A DNA stretch of 64,000 nt from CAYRTD01 sp964528675 (GTDB lineage Bacteria; Bacteroidota; Bacteroidia; Bacteroidales; GCA-2748055), in assembly GCA_964528675.1 (NCBI GenBank), contig CAZGTU010000001.1, forward strand, positions 1 to 64,000, given 5' to 3'. A program made the position numbers and the translations under genes. Of the stretch, positions 1 to 9,303 are shown piece by piece; position 1 is the first letter of the stretch; each line of letters starts with the position of its first letter. A model generated the notes under the pieces. It saw only the letters and a program-made list of their open reading frames with translations, was not told the origin of the DNA and searched no databases.

Positions 1-31
1 GGGGGAGAGGGTGGTGAGAGAGACCATGGAC

Positions 32-508
32 GATGGACCATAGACCATAGACCATAGAGGGAGCGATATGAGCGATGGAAGCGACGTAAGGGACGTAAGC
101 GATGGAAGCGACTTTAGTGACGGGGATGGACGATGGACCATGGAGGTGGACCATTGGGCCTGAAGATCACCCATTAGTTGTACACTCTCATATAACAAAT
201 TTTAGTAAGTTGCATAAAAACAGCCATGTAAGCTTATAATGATTTGAATCTAATCAAGACATTTACAGCCTAAACCGAACAAGCCAGAACCAAACAAATA
301 TTGAAGTTGAAATATTTTTCATGCTTCTGTAGCGCCTGTAGGGATTATCCTGCAGAAGGTGCTTCAAAATATTCTGCCAGAAAAAACATGAATATCAGAA
401 GTAAGCGCCTAAATAAATCAATGTTCATTGGGGAATTCTCGCTCTCACTTTCACTCTCACTCTGCTCATGGGGGTGTGAAACCTCTCTCTTGCTAAGGAA
501 TTAACAAA
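32..508. repeat. Left copy of a ~470-bp dispersed repeat (inverted pair with 41850-42321)
   Basis: This non-coding stretch matches the reverse complement of 41850-42321 almost throughout. Shared blocks include GTACACTCTCATATAACAAA, CAGCCATGTAAGCTTATAAT and the CTCTCACTTTCACTCTCACT-type 6-bp-periodic tail. One end is made of 7-bp repeats (GGACCAT/AGACCAT). A small hairpin around 330-362 (GCGCCTGTAGG, loop, CCTGCAG-AAGGTGC) is largely kept in the other copy. The two short reading frames over the copies do not show a codon-like pattern of differences, so I call it non-coding. No terminal inverted repeats or target duplications are evident. It fills most of the gene-free start of the window. Confidence 0.85.
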
Positions 509-552
509 GATTACACGTTTACCAATTACTCTGAGTATTGCCTATAAAAGTT

Positions 553-600
553 AGACACCCGGATATGCGGCTCCGCCGCTGAGGAACTGCCAACTGAGAA
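553..600. repeat. ~45-bp dispersed repeat, inverted relative to 9346-9395
   Basis: The segment containing CCCGGATATGCGGCTCCGCC followed by GCTGAGGAACTGCCAACTGA recurs as its reverse complement at 9346-9395, with one or two changes. A partial version (CTCAGTTGACAGTTCTCCAG) is at 41512-41532. It contains the self-complementary core GCGGCTCCGCCGC. No gene function is visible. Confidence 0.75.
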
Positions 601-609
601 TGACATCTA

Positions 610-1026
610 TTAAAACTGAAAAGGAAAGTATTTAATAACAAAAAACAGTGCCAGAACGATTAAGATATTCACCACCGTAAAAAACACATTGTACTGCTGA
701 CGAAGTTTCCTTACTTTTCGTCGTAACATAATAGCAAGGTTCGGAACAAAGAAAGATATTACGATGATGACGTAAGATATTTTGAGAAGCAATTCATCGC
801 TTAACAGCTCTTCTTCTTCAGGTATTTCAGAAAAAAACAGGATAAAGTAAATAAGAGATATAAATACGATCAGATACAGCAAATAACTCAATTTCAACGC
901 CATAGTACTTGCCCTGCGGGTACGGTGAACACGAAAAGGCCTTAGGATAATAAAAGATACAATTATAAGGAATACAAAGGTGGCAATGAAAACAAAGTGA
1001 AGAAAAAAGTTTATAAATCCACTCAT
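610..1026 (-). CDS. Hypothetical integral membrane protein, 138 aa
   Basis: I do not recognise a family. The protein has four hydrophobic segments, at about residues 8-30, 45-66, 80-100 and 117-136. Basic loops after the first (RPFRVHRTRR) and third (RRKVRKLRQQ) segments, and an acidic EIPEEEELL stretch between the second and third, suggest a small four-helix inner-membrane protein. It starts with ATG. It lies 83 bp downstream of the S9 peptidase gene on the same strand and could be read from the same transcript. Repeats lie beyond its 3' end. Function unknown. Confidence 0.6.
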   Translation of the reverse strand: MSGFINFFLHFVFIATFVFLIIVSFIILRPFRVHRTRRASTMALKLSYLLYLIVFISLIYFILFFSEIPEEEELLSDELLLKISYVIIVISFFVPNLAIMLRRKVRKLRQQYNVFFTVVNILIVLALFFVIKYFPFQF

Positions 1027-1108
1027 GGATAATCCGGGTTAAATAATCAAAGTATAAATGTTTTTAAAATTACAAAAATCCTTGAATCCTATGTTCTTAC
1101 AATAAATA

Positions 1109-3199
1109 TTATTTTAGGTACTTATCCAGCCAGCCGAAAAACTCCCGTTGCCAGAGAATACTATTTTGAGGTTTGAGTACAAAATGTGTTTCATCGGGGA
1201 AAACAAGAAGTTTGCTCGGAACATCATTCAACTGGGCAGCGTTAAAGGCCTGCAAGCTTTGTGTATAAGGGATACGAAAATCATACTCACCGGTTATAAT
1301 CAATATCGGGGTATCCCAATTATCCACAAATAAATGAGGGGAAAACTGATAACTACTTGGACGCGGGGTTTCCCAGAATGCACCGCCCATATCATGATTC
1401 ACAAAAAACATTTCTTCCGTGGAAGCATACATACTTTCAAAATTGAAAATACCACAATGCGAAATAAATGCATCGAATCTTCCCTCATGATGACCTGCCA
1501 GGTAAAAAACAGAAAAACCTCCATAGCTTGCCCCCACTGCACCAAGACTGTTTTCATCTACATACTCTTCCTGCTTAACTGCATCGATGGCACTGAGATA
1601 ATCCTGAATATTCTGACCACCATAATCTTCGGAGATCTGTTCATTCCATTCGGCACCAAATGTAGGCAGTCCCCTGCGATTGGGAGCTACAATTATATAA
1701 TCGTTTGCTGCCATCATCTGAAAATTCCAGCGATAGGAGAAAAACTGGCTTACAGCGCTCTGTGGTCCACCCTGACAATATAAAAGTGCAGGGTATTTTT
1801 TGGAAGAATCGAAACCAGGAGGAAATATTACCCAGACTTTCATTTGTTTATTATCGGTGGTAGTTACCCATCTCGATTCCACCTTACCCATTTCAATATG
1901 ATCATAAATATTATGGTTTACCTGTGTCAGTTGAGTCTCATTCCCTGAGGAAATATCCACTTTAAAGATCTCCGTGGCCATAGACATTGACATTTTTTCT
2001 CCTGTCATGAAACCTTCGCCCAATTCAAAACCGGTATAGTTATGGACTCCATCTGTAATTTGGGTTATTTCATGACTCTCAACATCTATCGAGTAGATCT
2101 GGTAAGTGGCTTCAACTCCGCTTATAAAATAGATCTCAGTATCATCTTCACTCCATATCAGATGCTCTGCATTCTGATCAAAGTCTTTCGTCAGGTAAGT
2201 CTTTTCTTCCGTCTCAAGATCCATTACAAAAAGTCTGTCTTTATCAGCTTCATAACCCGGAGTCTCCATACTCTGCCAGGCCAACATATTTCCATCATTG
2301 GAAAATGACGGGTATTTGTCGTAGCCCGGCATCCCTTTGGTCAAGTTACGGGTGGTTTCATTACGGATATCATATAAATATATATCCGAATTTGTACTCA
2401 CTGCATAATCCTTTCCCTTCATCTTTTTACAGGTATATGCGATATATTTCCCATCAGGACTCCAACTGATCTCCGATTGGTCAAAGTAAGGAGAAAGCGG
2501 TGCATCCCATTCCTCATCTTCCATTATATCTTTCCCGTCAAAAATTCCCTCTTCCCGAATTCTTGTGACAAAAATATGGCTGTATTTGTAATCATGCCAG
2601 TCATCCCAATGCCTGTACATAAGGTCATCGATAATCCTCACATCGGCAAGGGGAAGGTCATCATATATCTCCCGGGGAGTTTCATCCAGCTTAACTTCTT
2701 TTGTATAAAGAACCATATTTCCATGCGGAGAATACTCGAAACCGGTTATTCCTCCTTCGATCTTTGATATTTGTTCATTACGATCGCCATCGGTTGATAT
2801 TTCCCAGATCTGAGGTTCGCCCGATTCTGCAGTTATGTATCCAATTGCGGATCCATCGGGTTTCCAGCGTGGATTATAGCAAGAGTATCCGCTGTTTGTC
2901 AGTTTGGTCGCATCACCTCCATCCACAGAAATCAAATATATATCAGTGATTGATTCGTTGGTCTTATAATCAAAACGTGTAACATTGAAGGCTATGGTTT
3001 TGCCATCGGGCGATAATTGATGATCAGAAATTCTACCAAATTTCCATAATATTTCGGGAGTCAGAACTCCATTTTCAATTTCTTCGACAGTAAGTTCACC
3101 TGAAAAATCAACATCATCATTTCCCTTCCTGTCAACTTCTTTACAGGAAATACTGAGCAATAACAAAAAGACGAGCATTAAAAATGTTAGGTTCTTCAT
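1109..3199 (-). CDS. S9 family peptidase (prolyl oligopeptidase/acylaminoacyl-peptidase type), lipoprotein
   Basis: A 696-residue serine peptidase. The N terminus is a lipoprotein signal peptide ending in the lipobox LSIS-C (Cys19), so it is probably anchored in the envelope. Residues ~50-430 carry PD40/WD40-like propeller repeats (LSPDGKTIAF, WSPDGKYIAY, FSNDGNMLAW). The C-terminal ~250 residues are the alpha/beta-hydrolase domain, with nucleophile motif GASYGGF (Ser558), Asp640 in GEYDFRIP and His672 in DETHFVL. All three catalytic residues are present, and the length is usual for S9C/DPP-like enzymes. Family members cleave peptides from oligopeptides; the exact specificity cannot be read. 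It lies downstream of recA on the same strand, but a terminator-like hairpin separates them. Confidence 0.92.
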   Translation of the reverse strand: MKNLTFLMLVFLLLLSISCKEVDRKGNDDVDFSGELTVEEIENGVLTPEILWKFGRISDHQLSPDGKTIAFNVTRFDYKTNESITDIYLISVDGGDATKLTNSGYSCYNPRWKPDGSAIGYITAESGEPQIWEISTDGDRNEQISKIEGGITGFEYSPHGNMVLYTKEVKLDETPREIYDDLPLADVRIIDDLMYRHWDDWHDYKYSHIFVTRIREEGIFDGKDIMEDEEWDAPLSPYFDQSEISWSPDGKYIAYTCKKMKGKDYAVSTNSDIYLYDIRNETTRNLTKGMPGYDKYPSFSNDGNMLAWQSMETPGYEADKDRLFVMDLETEEKTYLTKDFDQNAEHLIWSEDDTEIYFISGVEATYQIYSIDVESHEITQITDGVHNYTGFELGEGFMTGEKMSMSMATEIFKVDISSGNETQLTQVNHNIYDHIEMGKVESRWVTTTDNKQMKVWVIFPPGFDSSKKYPALLYCQGGPQSAVSQFFSYRWNFQMMAANDYIIVAPNRRGLPTFGAEWNEQISEDYGGQNIQDYLSAIDAVKQEEYVDENSLGAVGASYGGFSVFYLAGHHEGRFDAFISHCGIFNFESMYASTEEMFFVNHDMGGAFWETPRPSSYQFSPHLFVDNWDTPILIITGEYDFRIPYTQSLQAFNAAQLNDVPSKLLVFPDETHFVLKPQNSILWQREFFGWLDKYLK

Positions 3200-3212
3200 T
3201 TTCTAAATATTT

Positions 3213-3248
3213 TAATAAAAAAAAGACATAGCAGAAGCCATGTCTTTA
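3213..3248 (-). terminator. Rho-independent terminator downstream of recA
   Basis: On the minus strand, the stem AAAGACATGGC / GCTATGTCTTT (arms at 3237-3247 and 3222-3232) has a four-base loop and runs straight into a run of T. It begins about 14 bp after the recA stop codon. Confidence 0.75.
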
Positions 3249-3261
3249 ATATAAATGTTTC

Positions 3262-4293
3262 TTATTCCGGCATTGACTTTAACTTTTCAATCACTTTCCC
3301 TTCAAGTTCTTCCTGCAACTCGGGGTTATCCAGCAATAAAGATTTAACTGCATCCCTTCCCTGACCAAGCTTGGTGTCTCCATAGCTAAACCAGCTTCCG
3401 CTCTTTTTAATGATCTGATGATCAACACCCATATCAATAAGTTCACCGACTTTGGATATGCCTTCACCATACATGATATCGAATTCAGCTTTTCTGAAAG
3501 GAGGAGCAAGTTTATTTTTAACAATCTTAACACGAGCTCTATTCCCCTGTATATCTTCTCCATCTTTCAACTGACCTATCCTGCGGATATCGACTCTGAC
3601 TGAGGCATAAAATTTCAAAGCATTTCCACCTGTTGTGGTCTCAGGATTCCCAAACATGACACCTATTTTTTCTCTTAGCTGATTAATAAAAATACAGGTG
3701 GTGTTAGTCTTGTTAATGTTTGCTGTTAGTTTTCGCAGAGCCTGTGACATCAGTCGTGCCTGGAGACCCATTTTTGAATCTCCCATTTCTCCCTCAATTT
3801 CTGCTTTGGGTGTCAATGCTGCAACCGAATCAATTACAATAATATCTATGGCTCCTGAACGAATAAGATGGTCGGCGATTTCAAGCGCCTGTTCTCCATT
3901 GTCGGGTTGTGAGATCAACAAATTTTCGATATCCACTCCGAGTTTAGCAGCGTAAAAACGATCGAATGCATGCTCTGCATCAATAAAGGCAGCAATGCCC
4001 CCGGCTTTCTGGGCTTCTGCAATTGCATGAATAGCGAGGGTAGTTTTACCGGAAGATTCAGGGCCAAAGATCTCAATCACCCTTCCCCTGGGGTATCCCC
4101 CAACTCCAAGGGCAATATCAAGACCCAATGATCCCGATGAAATAGCAGGTACATCTACAATAGCCTGGTCTCCCATCTTCATGATCGCCCCCTTGCCGTA
4201 ACCCTTTTCAATTTTATCCATGGTTAACTGGAGTGCTTTCATTTTTTCCTTGTTCACTGTGTTGTTAGCAGTTTCTTTCTTTTCCTTTGTCAT
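3262..4293 (-). CDS. recA: Recombinase RecA
   Basis: A full-length 343-residue RecA. The ATPase P-loop GPESSGKTT is at residues 77-85, followed by family signatures such as DAEHAFD, IIVIDSVAALTPKAEIEGEM, the loop FINQLREKIGVMFGNPETTTGG and the ALKFYASVR region. It polymerises on single-stranded DNA, drives homologous pairing and stimulates LexA-type autocleavage. The lysine-rich N terminus is normal for Bacteroidota. The gene follows bcp on the same strand with a 34-bp gap, an order often seen in this phylum, and is closed by a hairpin terminator. No LexA/SOS box can be asserted upstream. Confidence 0.98.
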   Translation of the reverse strand: MTKEKKETANNTVNKEKMKALQLTMDKIEKGYGKGAIMKMGDQAIVDVPAISSGSLGLDIALGVGGYPRGRVIEIFGPESSGKTTLAIHAIAEAQKAGGIAAFIDAEHAFDRFYAAKLGVDIENLLISQPDNGEQALEIADHLIRSGAIDIIVIDSVAALTPKAEIEGEMGDSKMGLQARLMSQALRKLTANINKTNTTCIFINQLREKIGVMFGNPETTTGGNALKFYASVRVDIRRIGQLKDGEDIQGNRARVKIVKNKLAPPFRKAEFDIMYGEGISKVGELIDMGVDHQIIKKSGSWFSYGDTKLGQGRDAVKSLLLDNPELQEELEGKVIEKLKSMPE

Positions 4294-4327
4294 ATCGAAT
4301 TAAATGTTTGTTTACCTATTTATGTAA

Positions 4328-4783
4328 TCAGGCTTCAAATATCTGCCTGCTATGCTCCTTGGTTTTGACCTTTTCAATGATTCTTTCCACGAATCCATCC
4401 TCAGAGATGACGAACGTCTTTCTCAGAATGCCTTCATATTTTTTTCCATACATCGATTTTTCCCCCCAGGCACCATAAGTTTTGATAATTTCCTTATCAG
4501 GATCTGAGATCAATGGAAAAGGCAGATCATACTTCTGAATAAACTTCTGATGTGACTTTTCACTGTCGGCGCTCACTCCCACAACAGCATATCCCCTGTT
4601 AAGAAAATCCTGGTAATTATCCCTGAGATTGCATGCTTCTGCAGAACATCCTGGAGTATTATCCTTTGGGTAAAAATAGAGAACTAATTTCTTTCCTTTG
4701 AACTGATCAAGACTGATCACATTCCCACCCTGGTCTTTTCCTTTAAAACCAGGGGCTTTATCACCTTGCTCCAACTTTTTCAT
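4328..4783 (-). CDS. bcp: Thioredoxin-dependent thiol peroxidase (Bcp/PrxQ type)
   Basis: A 151-residue peroxiredoxin that reduces hydrogen peroxide and organic hydroperoxides using thioredoxin. The peroxidatic cysteine is Cys46 in the motif DNTPGCSAEACNLRD, and the resolving Cys51 is five residues on, the PrxQ arrangement. The FYPKD strand and the terminal KTKEHSRQIFE region are also typical. No signal peptide is seen, so it is cytoplasmic. It is 34 bp upstream of recA and probably co-transcribed with it. Confidence 0.95.
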   Translation of the reverse strand: MKKLEQGDKAPGFKGKDQGGNVISLDQFKGKKLVLYFYPKDNTPGCSAEACNLRDNYQDFLNRGYAVVGVSADSEKSHQKFIQKYDLPFPLISDPDKEIIKTYGAWGEKSMYGKKYEGILRKTFVISEDGFVERIIEKVKTKEHSRQIFEA

Positions 4784-4938
4784 AACTTTTTTAATTAAAT
4801 GTAAAAATACTAATTCAACTTCATTTTAACGGTTAGTAACTTCAATGTTTTTCAACAAAAATTGAAGAATTTAATTCTTATTTTTAGCGGAAAATTTAAA
4901 AAGACTAACAACAAAAATTTAACAAGGAAGGAGTCAAT

Positions 4939-6969
4939 ATGTTTAAGACCGGAAATAAAAGAGGCTTTCTGATTTTCATCAGTCTTATCGCTTACACCAC
5001 ATTTATAAGCGGTCAAACATTAACACCTGAACAAAAAAGTAAAGCCCAGGAGGAATTCGATGCGGGCAATTACTCTGATGCATATGAATTGTATATTGAC
5101 CTTATGGATCTCTACCCAAAAGACGGATTATTTAATTATTATACAGGGATCTGTCTTTACAAAATGGACAAAGACATTCCGAGATCCATAGAATTGCTGG
5201 ATTATGCTTCTTCCAAACCACAGGTGCCTGAAAATGTATTTTATTATCTTGGACAGGCCTATAAAAAAAATTATCAGTTCCGGGAAGCAAAGGCTGCCTT
5301 TCAAAAATATGAAGATGTCGCAAAAAGAAGTGAAATCAAGAGTCTCCAACCCGACCTGGAAATTATCAATACAGGTAATGCCCAGGAACTTACTCTCGAA
5401 TACAATCCTTTTGAGATCCTTGCAACTTCATTATTTACATTTTCTGATACGAATTATGTAAAGCAGGTTCGGGGTAAAGGGGGCACATTGTCGCCAAAAC
5501 CGGCAGAATTATTAGCTAAGAATGAAAAAAAGAATGATTTGACTTCTTTCATGTTCATGCCCAGAAATACAAATAAGGGGGATTTCCTGTATACTGCAGG
5601 CTACAGTCGTTCAAGGCAAAAGGATTCCGATCTTTTCAGGTTGAAAAAAGGAGGAAGAAACAACTTTGGGAATGAGGAGGAGCTGGAGGAACTTAATACA
5701 GATTACAATGAAATTCTTCCTTATTATGACCCTGTGGGGAAAGACCTGTATTTTGCCTCAGAAGGACACAACAGCATGGGTGGGTTCGATGTTTTCAAAT
5801 CTCATTATGATGAGGACAGGAATGCATGGAGTGAACCCGTAAACCTCGGCTTTCCTATTAATTCTCCTGATAATGAATATTTTGCAATGCCGGGACCCGA
5901 TCTCGGAACCATACTTCTTATCACAGACCGCCAGGGACTTGACAGCATGTTAACCGTTTACAAGCTTATTTTGCAGGAGCCCAAAAAGTCTCTTGCAAGT
6001 GCCGACAACGAAGAGCTGAAAAAAATTGGCAACCTGGGCGGAATTTCTGCCATACCCGCCATTATCGATATCAAAGAGGATGAACAGGAAGATCTCACAC
6101 TCAAAACTGCTGAGGATAAATCGCAGGTAAAATCCGAAATAGTTGATATTGAGAAAAGTAATAAAAATAACCTTGCCCTTGCACTGGATTATCAAAAGAA
6201 AGCAGATTCGCTTAGCATGCGGGCAAAGCAAAAAAGGATTGAGGTAAGATCAATGCCAGACCCAAATGACAGGTGGGCATGGCAAACACAAATTATCGAG
6301 TGGGAGAAAAAAGCCAGGGATTATAGTTCAAAAGCCGATGCAACTTTTGCAATGATCGAAGATTCCCGCTCTAATAAAATTAATGATAAAAACGACATTC
6401 CCGAAACTATTGAAAAAGACAGGGAAATAAACGGAATAACAGTTTATCGATATAAAGAGGATAATAGTGAGAATAAAGATCAAAAAGAAAAAGATCTCTC
6501 AACAGAGCTTTCCGATATTCAAAAAACAGAGCGTAAAAGTCAGGGATTACAATCCTTCAATACAGAAGATGAACCGGGTGAGCTTGTCTCCCCTGTTTCC
6601 TCTGAAAAAAGGGAAGAAAATCGTTTTCTTATTATGAATAGCTCTCCTTATTATGAGGCGAATCCTTTCCCGGTAGATATAAGGATACCTGGTGGTGCTT
6701 TTTACAGAATACAGTTGGGTGTATTTTCCAAAAAAATCGATTTTAATACTTTTGGAGGACTAACCCCTGTAACAGCAGAAACCATTCCGGACAAATCTCA
6801 TACAAGGTATTATGTAGGAAAATTCAGTTCCTATGACAAGGCACGGGATGCCTTAAACAGAGTAAAAGCCGAAGGTTTCAGTGATGCATATATCGTTAGC
6901 TGGTATAATGGTGAAAGAGTTTCACTCGATAAAGTTACAGAACTGGAAAAAAGAGATAAGGATAACTAG
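4939..6969 (+). CDS. TPR / PD40 / SPOR-domain envelope protein
   Basis: A 676-residue exported protein. Residues 1-26 form a signal peptide ending ISGQ. Residues ~30-125 hold tetratricopeptide-like helices (AGNYSDAYELY, NVFYYLGQAYKK). Residues ~200-340 contain PD40/WD40-like motifs (DPVGKDLYFASEGH, FDVFKSHYDEDRNAW, NEYFAMPGPDLG) as in Bacteroidota OmpA-linked proteins. A charged, lysine/glutamate-rich linker follows. Residues ~585-660 form a SPOR-like fold (GAFYRIQLGVFSKK, TRYYVGKFSSYDKARDALNRVKAEGF). A peptidoglycan-associated scaffold in the periplasm is the likely role, by inference. The start ATG is preceded by a purine-rich AAGGAAGGAG, a good ribosome binding site. Confidence 0.82.
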   Translation: MFKTGNKRGFLIFISLIAYTTFISGQTLTPEQKSKAQEEFDAGNYSDAYELYIDLMDLYPKDGLFNYYTGICLYKMDKDIPRSIELLDYASSKPQVPENVFYYLGQAYKKNYQFREAKAAFQKYEDVAKRSEIKSLQPDLEIINTGNAQELTLEYNPFEILATSLFTFSDTNYVKQVRGKGGTLSPKPAELLAKNEKKNDLTSFMFMPRNTNKGDFLYTAGYSRSRQKDSDLFRLKKGGRNNFGNEEELEELNTDYNEILPYYDPVGKDLYFASEGHNSMGGFDVFKSHYDEDRNAWSEPVNLGFPINSPDNEYFAMPGPDLGTILLITDRQGLDSMLTVYKLILQEPKKSLASADNEELKKIGNLGGISAIPAIIDIKEDEQEDLTLKTAEDKSQVKSEIVDIEKSNKNNLALALDYQKKADSLSMRAKQKRIEVRSMPDPNDRWAWQTQIIEWEKKARDYSSKADATFAMIEDSRSNKINDKNDIPETIEKDREINGITVYRYKEDNSENKDQKEKDLSTELSDIQKTERKSQGLQSFNTEDEPGELVSPVSSEKREENRFLIMNSSPYYEANPFPVDIRIPGGAFYRIQLGVFSKKIDFNTFGGLTPVTAETIPDKSHTRYYVGKFSSYDKARDALNRVKAEGFSDAYIVSWYNGERVSLDKVTELEKRDKDN

Positions 6970-6987
6970 AGATTCATGTTTTTTTGT

Positions 6988-6995
6988 TAAATTTG
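6988..6995 (+). promoter_or_regulatory. Candidate -7 element (TAAATTTG) for clpS-nfeD-flotillin
   Basis: TAAATTTG fits the Bacteroidota -7 consensus TAnnTTTG and ends 24 bp before the clpS ATG. No good TTTG element is present at the expected -33 distance, so the call is tentative. Confidence 0.35.
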
Positions 6996-7019
6996 ATAAG
7001 TATAAAACCGTAAAATTTT

Positions 7020-7301
7020 ATGACAGACAAATTGCAGGGAAAACCACTTGCTGATAAAAAAACACATAATGACGGGGGGGAAGAGCATTTCCTGATCCTT
7101 CATAATGATGATATTCACAGTTTTGACTATGTCATAGAAAGTCTTATTGAGGTATGCGGACATTCCTCTGTACAGGCGGAACAATGCACCTTTATTGTTC
7201 ATTATAAAGGATTGTGTGAAGTCAAAAAAGGAAACAGAAAAACGCTTGAACCCATGCAAATGAATCTTGTTAAAAAAGGGTTAAAAGCAAGTATCGAATA
7301 A
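7020..7301 (+). CDS. clpS: ATP-dependent Clp protease adaptor ClpS
   Basis: A 93-residue ClpS adaptor. It carries the family core LHNDDIHSFDYVIESLI with the substrate-pocket Asn-Asp-Asp, then CGHSSVQAEQCTFIVHYKG, including the histidine of the metal/N-degron pocket region. The protein delivers N-end-rule substrates to the ClpAP/ClpCP unfoldase. An unstructured N-terminal tail of ~20 residues is normal. It begins 50 bp after the SPOR gene and ends 14 bp before the nfeD-like gene. clpA is not in the window. Confidence 0.93.
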   Translation: MTDKLQGKPLADKKTHNDGGEEHFLILHNDDIHSFDYVIESLIEVCGHSSVQAEQCTFIVHYKGLCEVKKGNRKTLEPMQMNLVKKGLKASIE

Positions 7302-7315
7302 GTAAGTATAAAAAA

Positions 7316-7780
7316 ATGATCGGTGTTTTTATTCTGATTTTGCTGGGAATTATATTATTCCTGATCGAATTTCTTGTGGTTCCCGGTATTACCATTGCAG
7401 GCATTGGTGGTCTTATCCTTATGGGCAGCGGTGTTTACCTGGCATTTGAAAATTTTAATTCCCAGGTTGGTTTTATTGTGCTTATTGTCACACTCCTCTC
7501 GTCTGTTATAATTCTTGCTATCGCATTAAGATCGCGTACCTGGAAAGGTGTAATGCTAAGTGATAAAATTGACGGAAAAGTCAATACCGGTCCGGGCCTT
7601 AATATGATTAACCCCGGAGACAAAGGCATGACTCTTACCCGTTTAAATCCTATTGGTAAGATCAGGGTGAATGGGATTATCATGGAAGGAAAATCTATAC
7701 AGGGTTATTTGAACCAAAAGACAGAAATTGAAGTTATCAAAATAACCGGCTCACAAGCTATCGTTAAACCTCTTAAATAA
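7316..7780 (+). CDS. NfeD-like membrane protein (flotillin partner)
   Basis: A 154-residue short NfeD (NfeD1b type). Two to three hydrophobic segments lie in residues ~1-75 (FILILLGIILFLIEFLVVPG; IGGLILMGSGVYLAF; GFIVLIVTLLSSVIILAIAL). A soluble C-terminal OB-fold domain covers ~100-154 (GDKGMTLTRLNPIGKIRVNG...GKSIQGYLNQKTEIEVI). NfeD proteins are found beside flotillins and are thought to help organise membrane microdomains. Here the flotillin gene starts 6 bp after its stop, which supports the call strongly. Confidence 0.88.
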   Translation: MIGVFILILLGIILFLIEFLVVPGITIAGIGGLILMGSGVYLAFENFNSQVGFIVLIVTLLSSVIILAIALRSRTWKGVMLSDKIDGKVNTGPGLNMINPGDKGMTLTRLNPIGKIRVNGIIMEGKSIQGYLNQKTEIEVIKITGSQAIVKPLK

Positions 7781-7786
7781 ATTTTT

Positions 7787-8770
7787 ATGGACTATTCATT
7801 GATTATTATAATTGTGGCATCCATCGTAGGTTTATGGATCCTTTTTTATTTTATACCGATTGGCCTCTGGTTTCAGGCCCTGGTTTCCGGTGTTAGTATT
7901 TCTCTCCTTCAACTGGTTTTCATGCGCTGGAGAAAAGTACCCCCCGGGGTAATTGTTCGTGCAATGATTGAGGGATGGAAAGCCGACCTGGAGTTAAAAC
8001 GGAACGATCTGGAGGCCCACTATCTTGCCGGGGGGCATGTGGAACGGGTAGTCCACGCCCTGGTATCGGCCAGTAAAGCAAATATTGATCTTCCATTCCA
8101 GATGGCAACAGCTATCGACCTGGCCGGACGGGATGTTTTTGAAGCCGTTCAGATGTCGGTAAATCCCAAAGTTATCAATACACCTCCCGTAACTGCAGTT
8201 GCCAAGGATGGTATCCAGTTAATTGCAAATGCAAGGGTGACAGTTCGCGCCAACATCAAGCAACTGGTCGGTGGTGCCGGTGAAGATACTGTCCTTGCAA
8301 GAGTTGGTGAAGGCATTGTATCTTCCATCGGTTCAAGTGTAAATCACAAAGCAGTGCTTGAGAATCCTGATTTTATTTCACGTGTGGTGCTTGAAAAAGG
8401 TTTGGATGCCGGTACAGCTTTTGAAATTCTTTCCATAGATATTGCAGATATTGATATCGGTAAGAACATCGGAGCCGTGCTTCAGATGGATCAGGCCAAT
8501 GCCGACAAGAACATAGCCCAGGCCAAAGCAGAGGAAAGAAGAGCCATGGCCGTTGCCCACGAGCAGGAGATGAAAGCCAAAGCCCAGGAGGCAAGAGCAA
8601 AAGTTATTGAAGCAGAAGTGAAGATCCCCGTTGCGATTGCAAGTGCATTTGAAAAAGGCAATCTTGGCATAATGGATTATTACAAATTTAAAAACATTGA
8701 AGCCGATACAAATATGAGAGACAGCTTCTCAAAGCCTGATGAGTCTGCTCCGGAGGATGATGAGGATTAG
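7787..8770 (+). CDS. floA: Flotillin-like protein FloA
   Basis: A 327-residue bacterial flotillin (SPFH/FloA family, formerly YqfA). An N-terminal hydrophobic hairpin (about residues 4-45) anchors it in the inner membrane. The SPFH-like region carries PGVIVRAMIEGWKADLELKRNDLEAHYLAGGHV and NPKVINTPPVTAVAKDG motifs. The C-terminal half is an alanine/glutamate-rich coiled coil (AQAKAEERRAMAVAHEQEMKAK). FloA scaffolds detergent-resistant membrane domains. It is paired with nfeD 6 bp upstream, probably in a transcript beginning at clpS. The acidic end (PDESAPEDDED) runs directly into the repeat-rich intergenic region. Confidence 0.95.
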   Translation: MDYSLIIIIVASIVGLWILFYFIPIGLWFQALVSGVSISLLQLVFMRWRKVPPGVIVRAMIEGWKADLELKRNDLEAHYLAGGHVERVVHALVSASKANIDLPFQMATAIDLAGRDVFEAVQMSVNPKVINTPPVTAVAKDGIQLIANARVTVRANIKQLVGGAGEDTVLARVGEGIVSSIGSSVNHKAVLENPDFISRVVLEKGLDAGTAFEILSIDIADIDIGKNIGAVLQMDQANADKNIAQAKAEERRAMAVAHEQEMKAKAQEARAKVIEAEVKIPVAIASAFEKGNLGIMDYYKFKNIEADTNMRDSFSKPDESAPEDDED

Positions 8771-9010
8771 GAGGAGAACGGCCCTTCGACTGTCGCTCAG
8801 GGACCGGGGTATGATAATCTGTGTTATCTGTGGTGAGAATAACGTGATCGGTGGGATGGTCCATGGACGATAGACCATGGACCATGGATGGAAAGACGAA
8901 TGCGGTGAGCACTGATCGGTGAACGGTAAACGGTGAACGGTCCCGAATTTCATCTTGAAATTCCTGGATCCTCGAAAAATTTCGCAAATTGAAAATTTGC
9001 TATTTTTCGG
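8771..9010. repeat. Cluster of dispersed intergenic repeats
   Basis: No gene is seen here. In order: CCCTTCGACTGTCGCTCAGG (8782-8801, related to 53042-53066); a GTGTTATCTGTGGTGAGAAT tract; 7-bp repeats of GGACCAT/AGACCAT type at 8858-8895 and of GGTGAAC/GGTAAAC type at 8911-8941; a segment CCCGAATTTC...GAAATTCCTGG (8942-8966) resembling 57003-57029; and a strong hairpin at 8973-9009 (CGAAAAAT..GCAAATT / AATTTGC..ATTTTTCG). Confidence 0.7.
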
Positions 9011-9150
9011 GATAATCGGTGGAAAAGATGGTTTCTATTGGTATTACTGGCGCGTGCCTTTTATTAATATGGGCCCGTCAGCCATTGGGCTGGATTGTGT
9101 TTTGATCATTTTTTATTTACCTGGAACTACAACCCAAAACTGTAAAAAAT

Positions 9151-9181
9151 TTTGTCAGATTAGTGGATTTTCATACTTTTG
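9151..9181 (+). promoter_or_regulatory. Bacteroidota-type promoter of tRNA-Ser
   Basis: TTTG at 9151-9154, a 19-nt spacer, then TACTTTTG at 9174-9181 match the -33/-7 consensus of the Bacteroidota primary sigma factor exactly. The tRNA begins 27 bp after the -7 element. Confidence 0.8.
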
Positions 9182-9207
9182 TTGAGCTTAAAAAATAAGT
9201 CATTCCC

Positions 9208-9297
<90 letters not shown>

Positions 9298-9303
9298 AAG
9301 CCT

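Noticed and set aside
301..504. A 67-codon open frame over the left repeat as a gene
   Set aside because: The inverted copy does not keep the frame, composition is low-complexity (SLSLSLSL) and no family resemblance is seen; it is repeat DNA.
1148..1783. Plus-strand open frames opposite the S9 peptidase
   Set aside because: Antisense shadows of a clearly conserved gene; the same holds for frames opposite recA, PolX and the operon genes.
8955..9185. Open frame between flotillin and tRNA-Ser as a gene
   Set aside because: It covers the hairpin at 8973-9009 and the tRNA promoter and has no coding-like composition.
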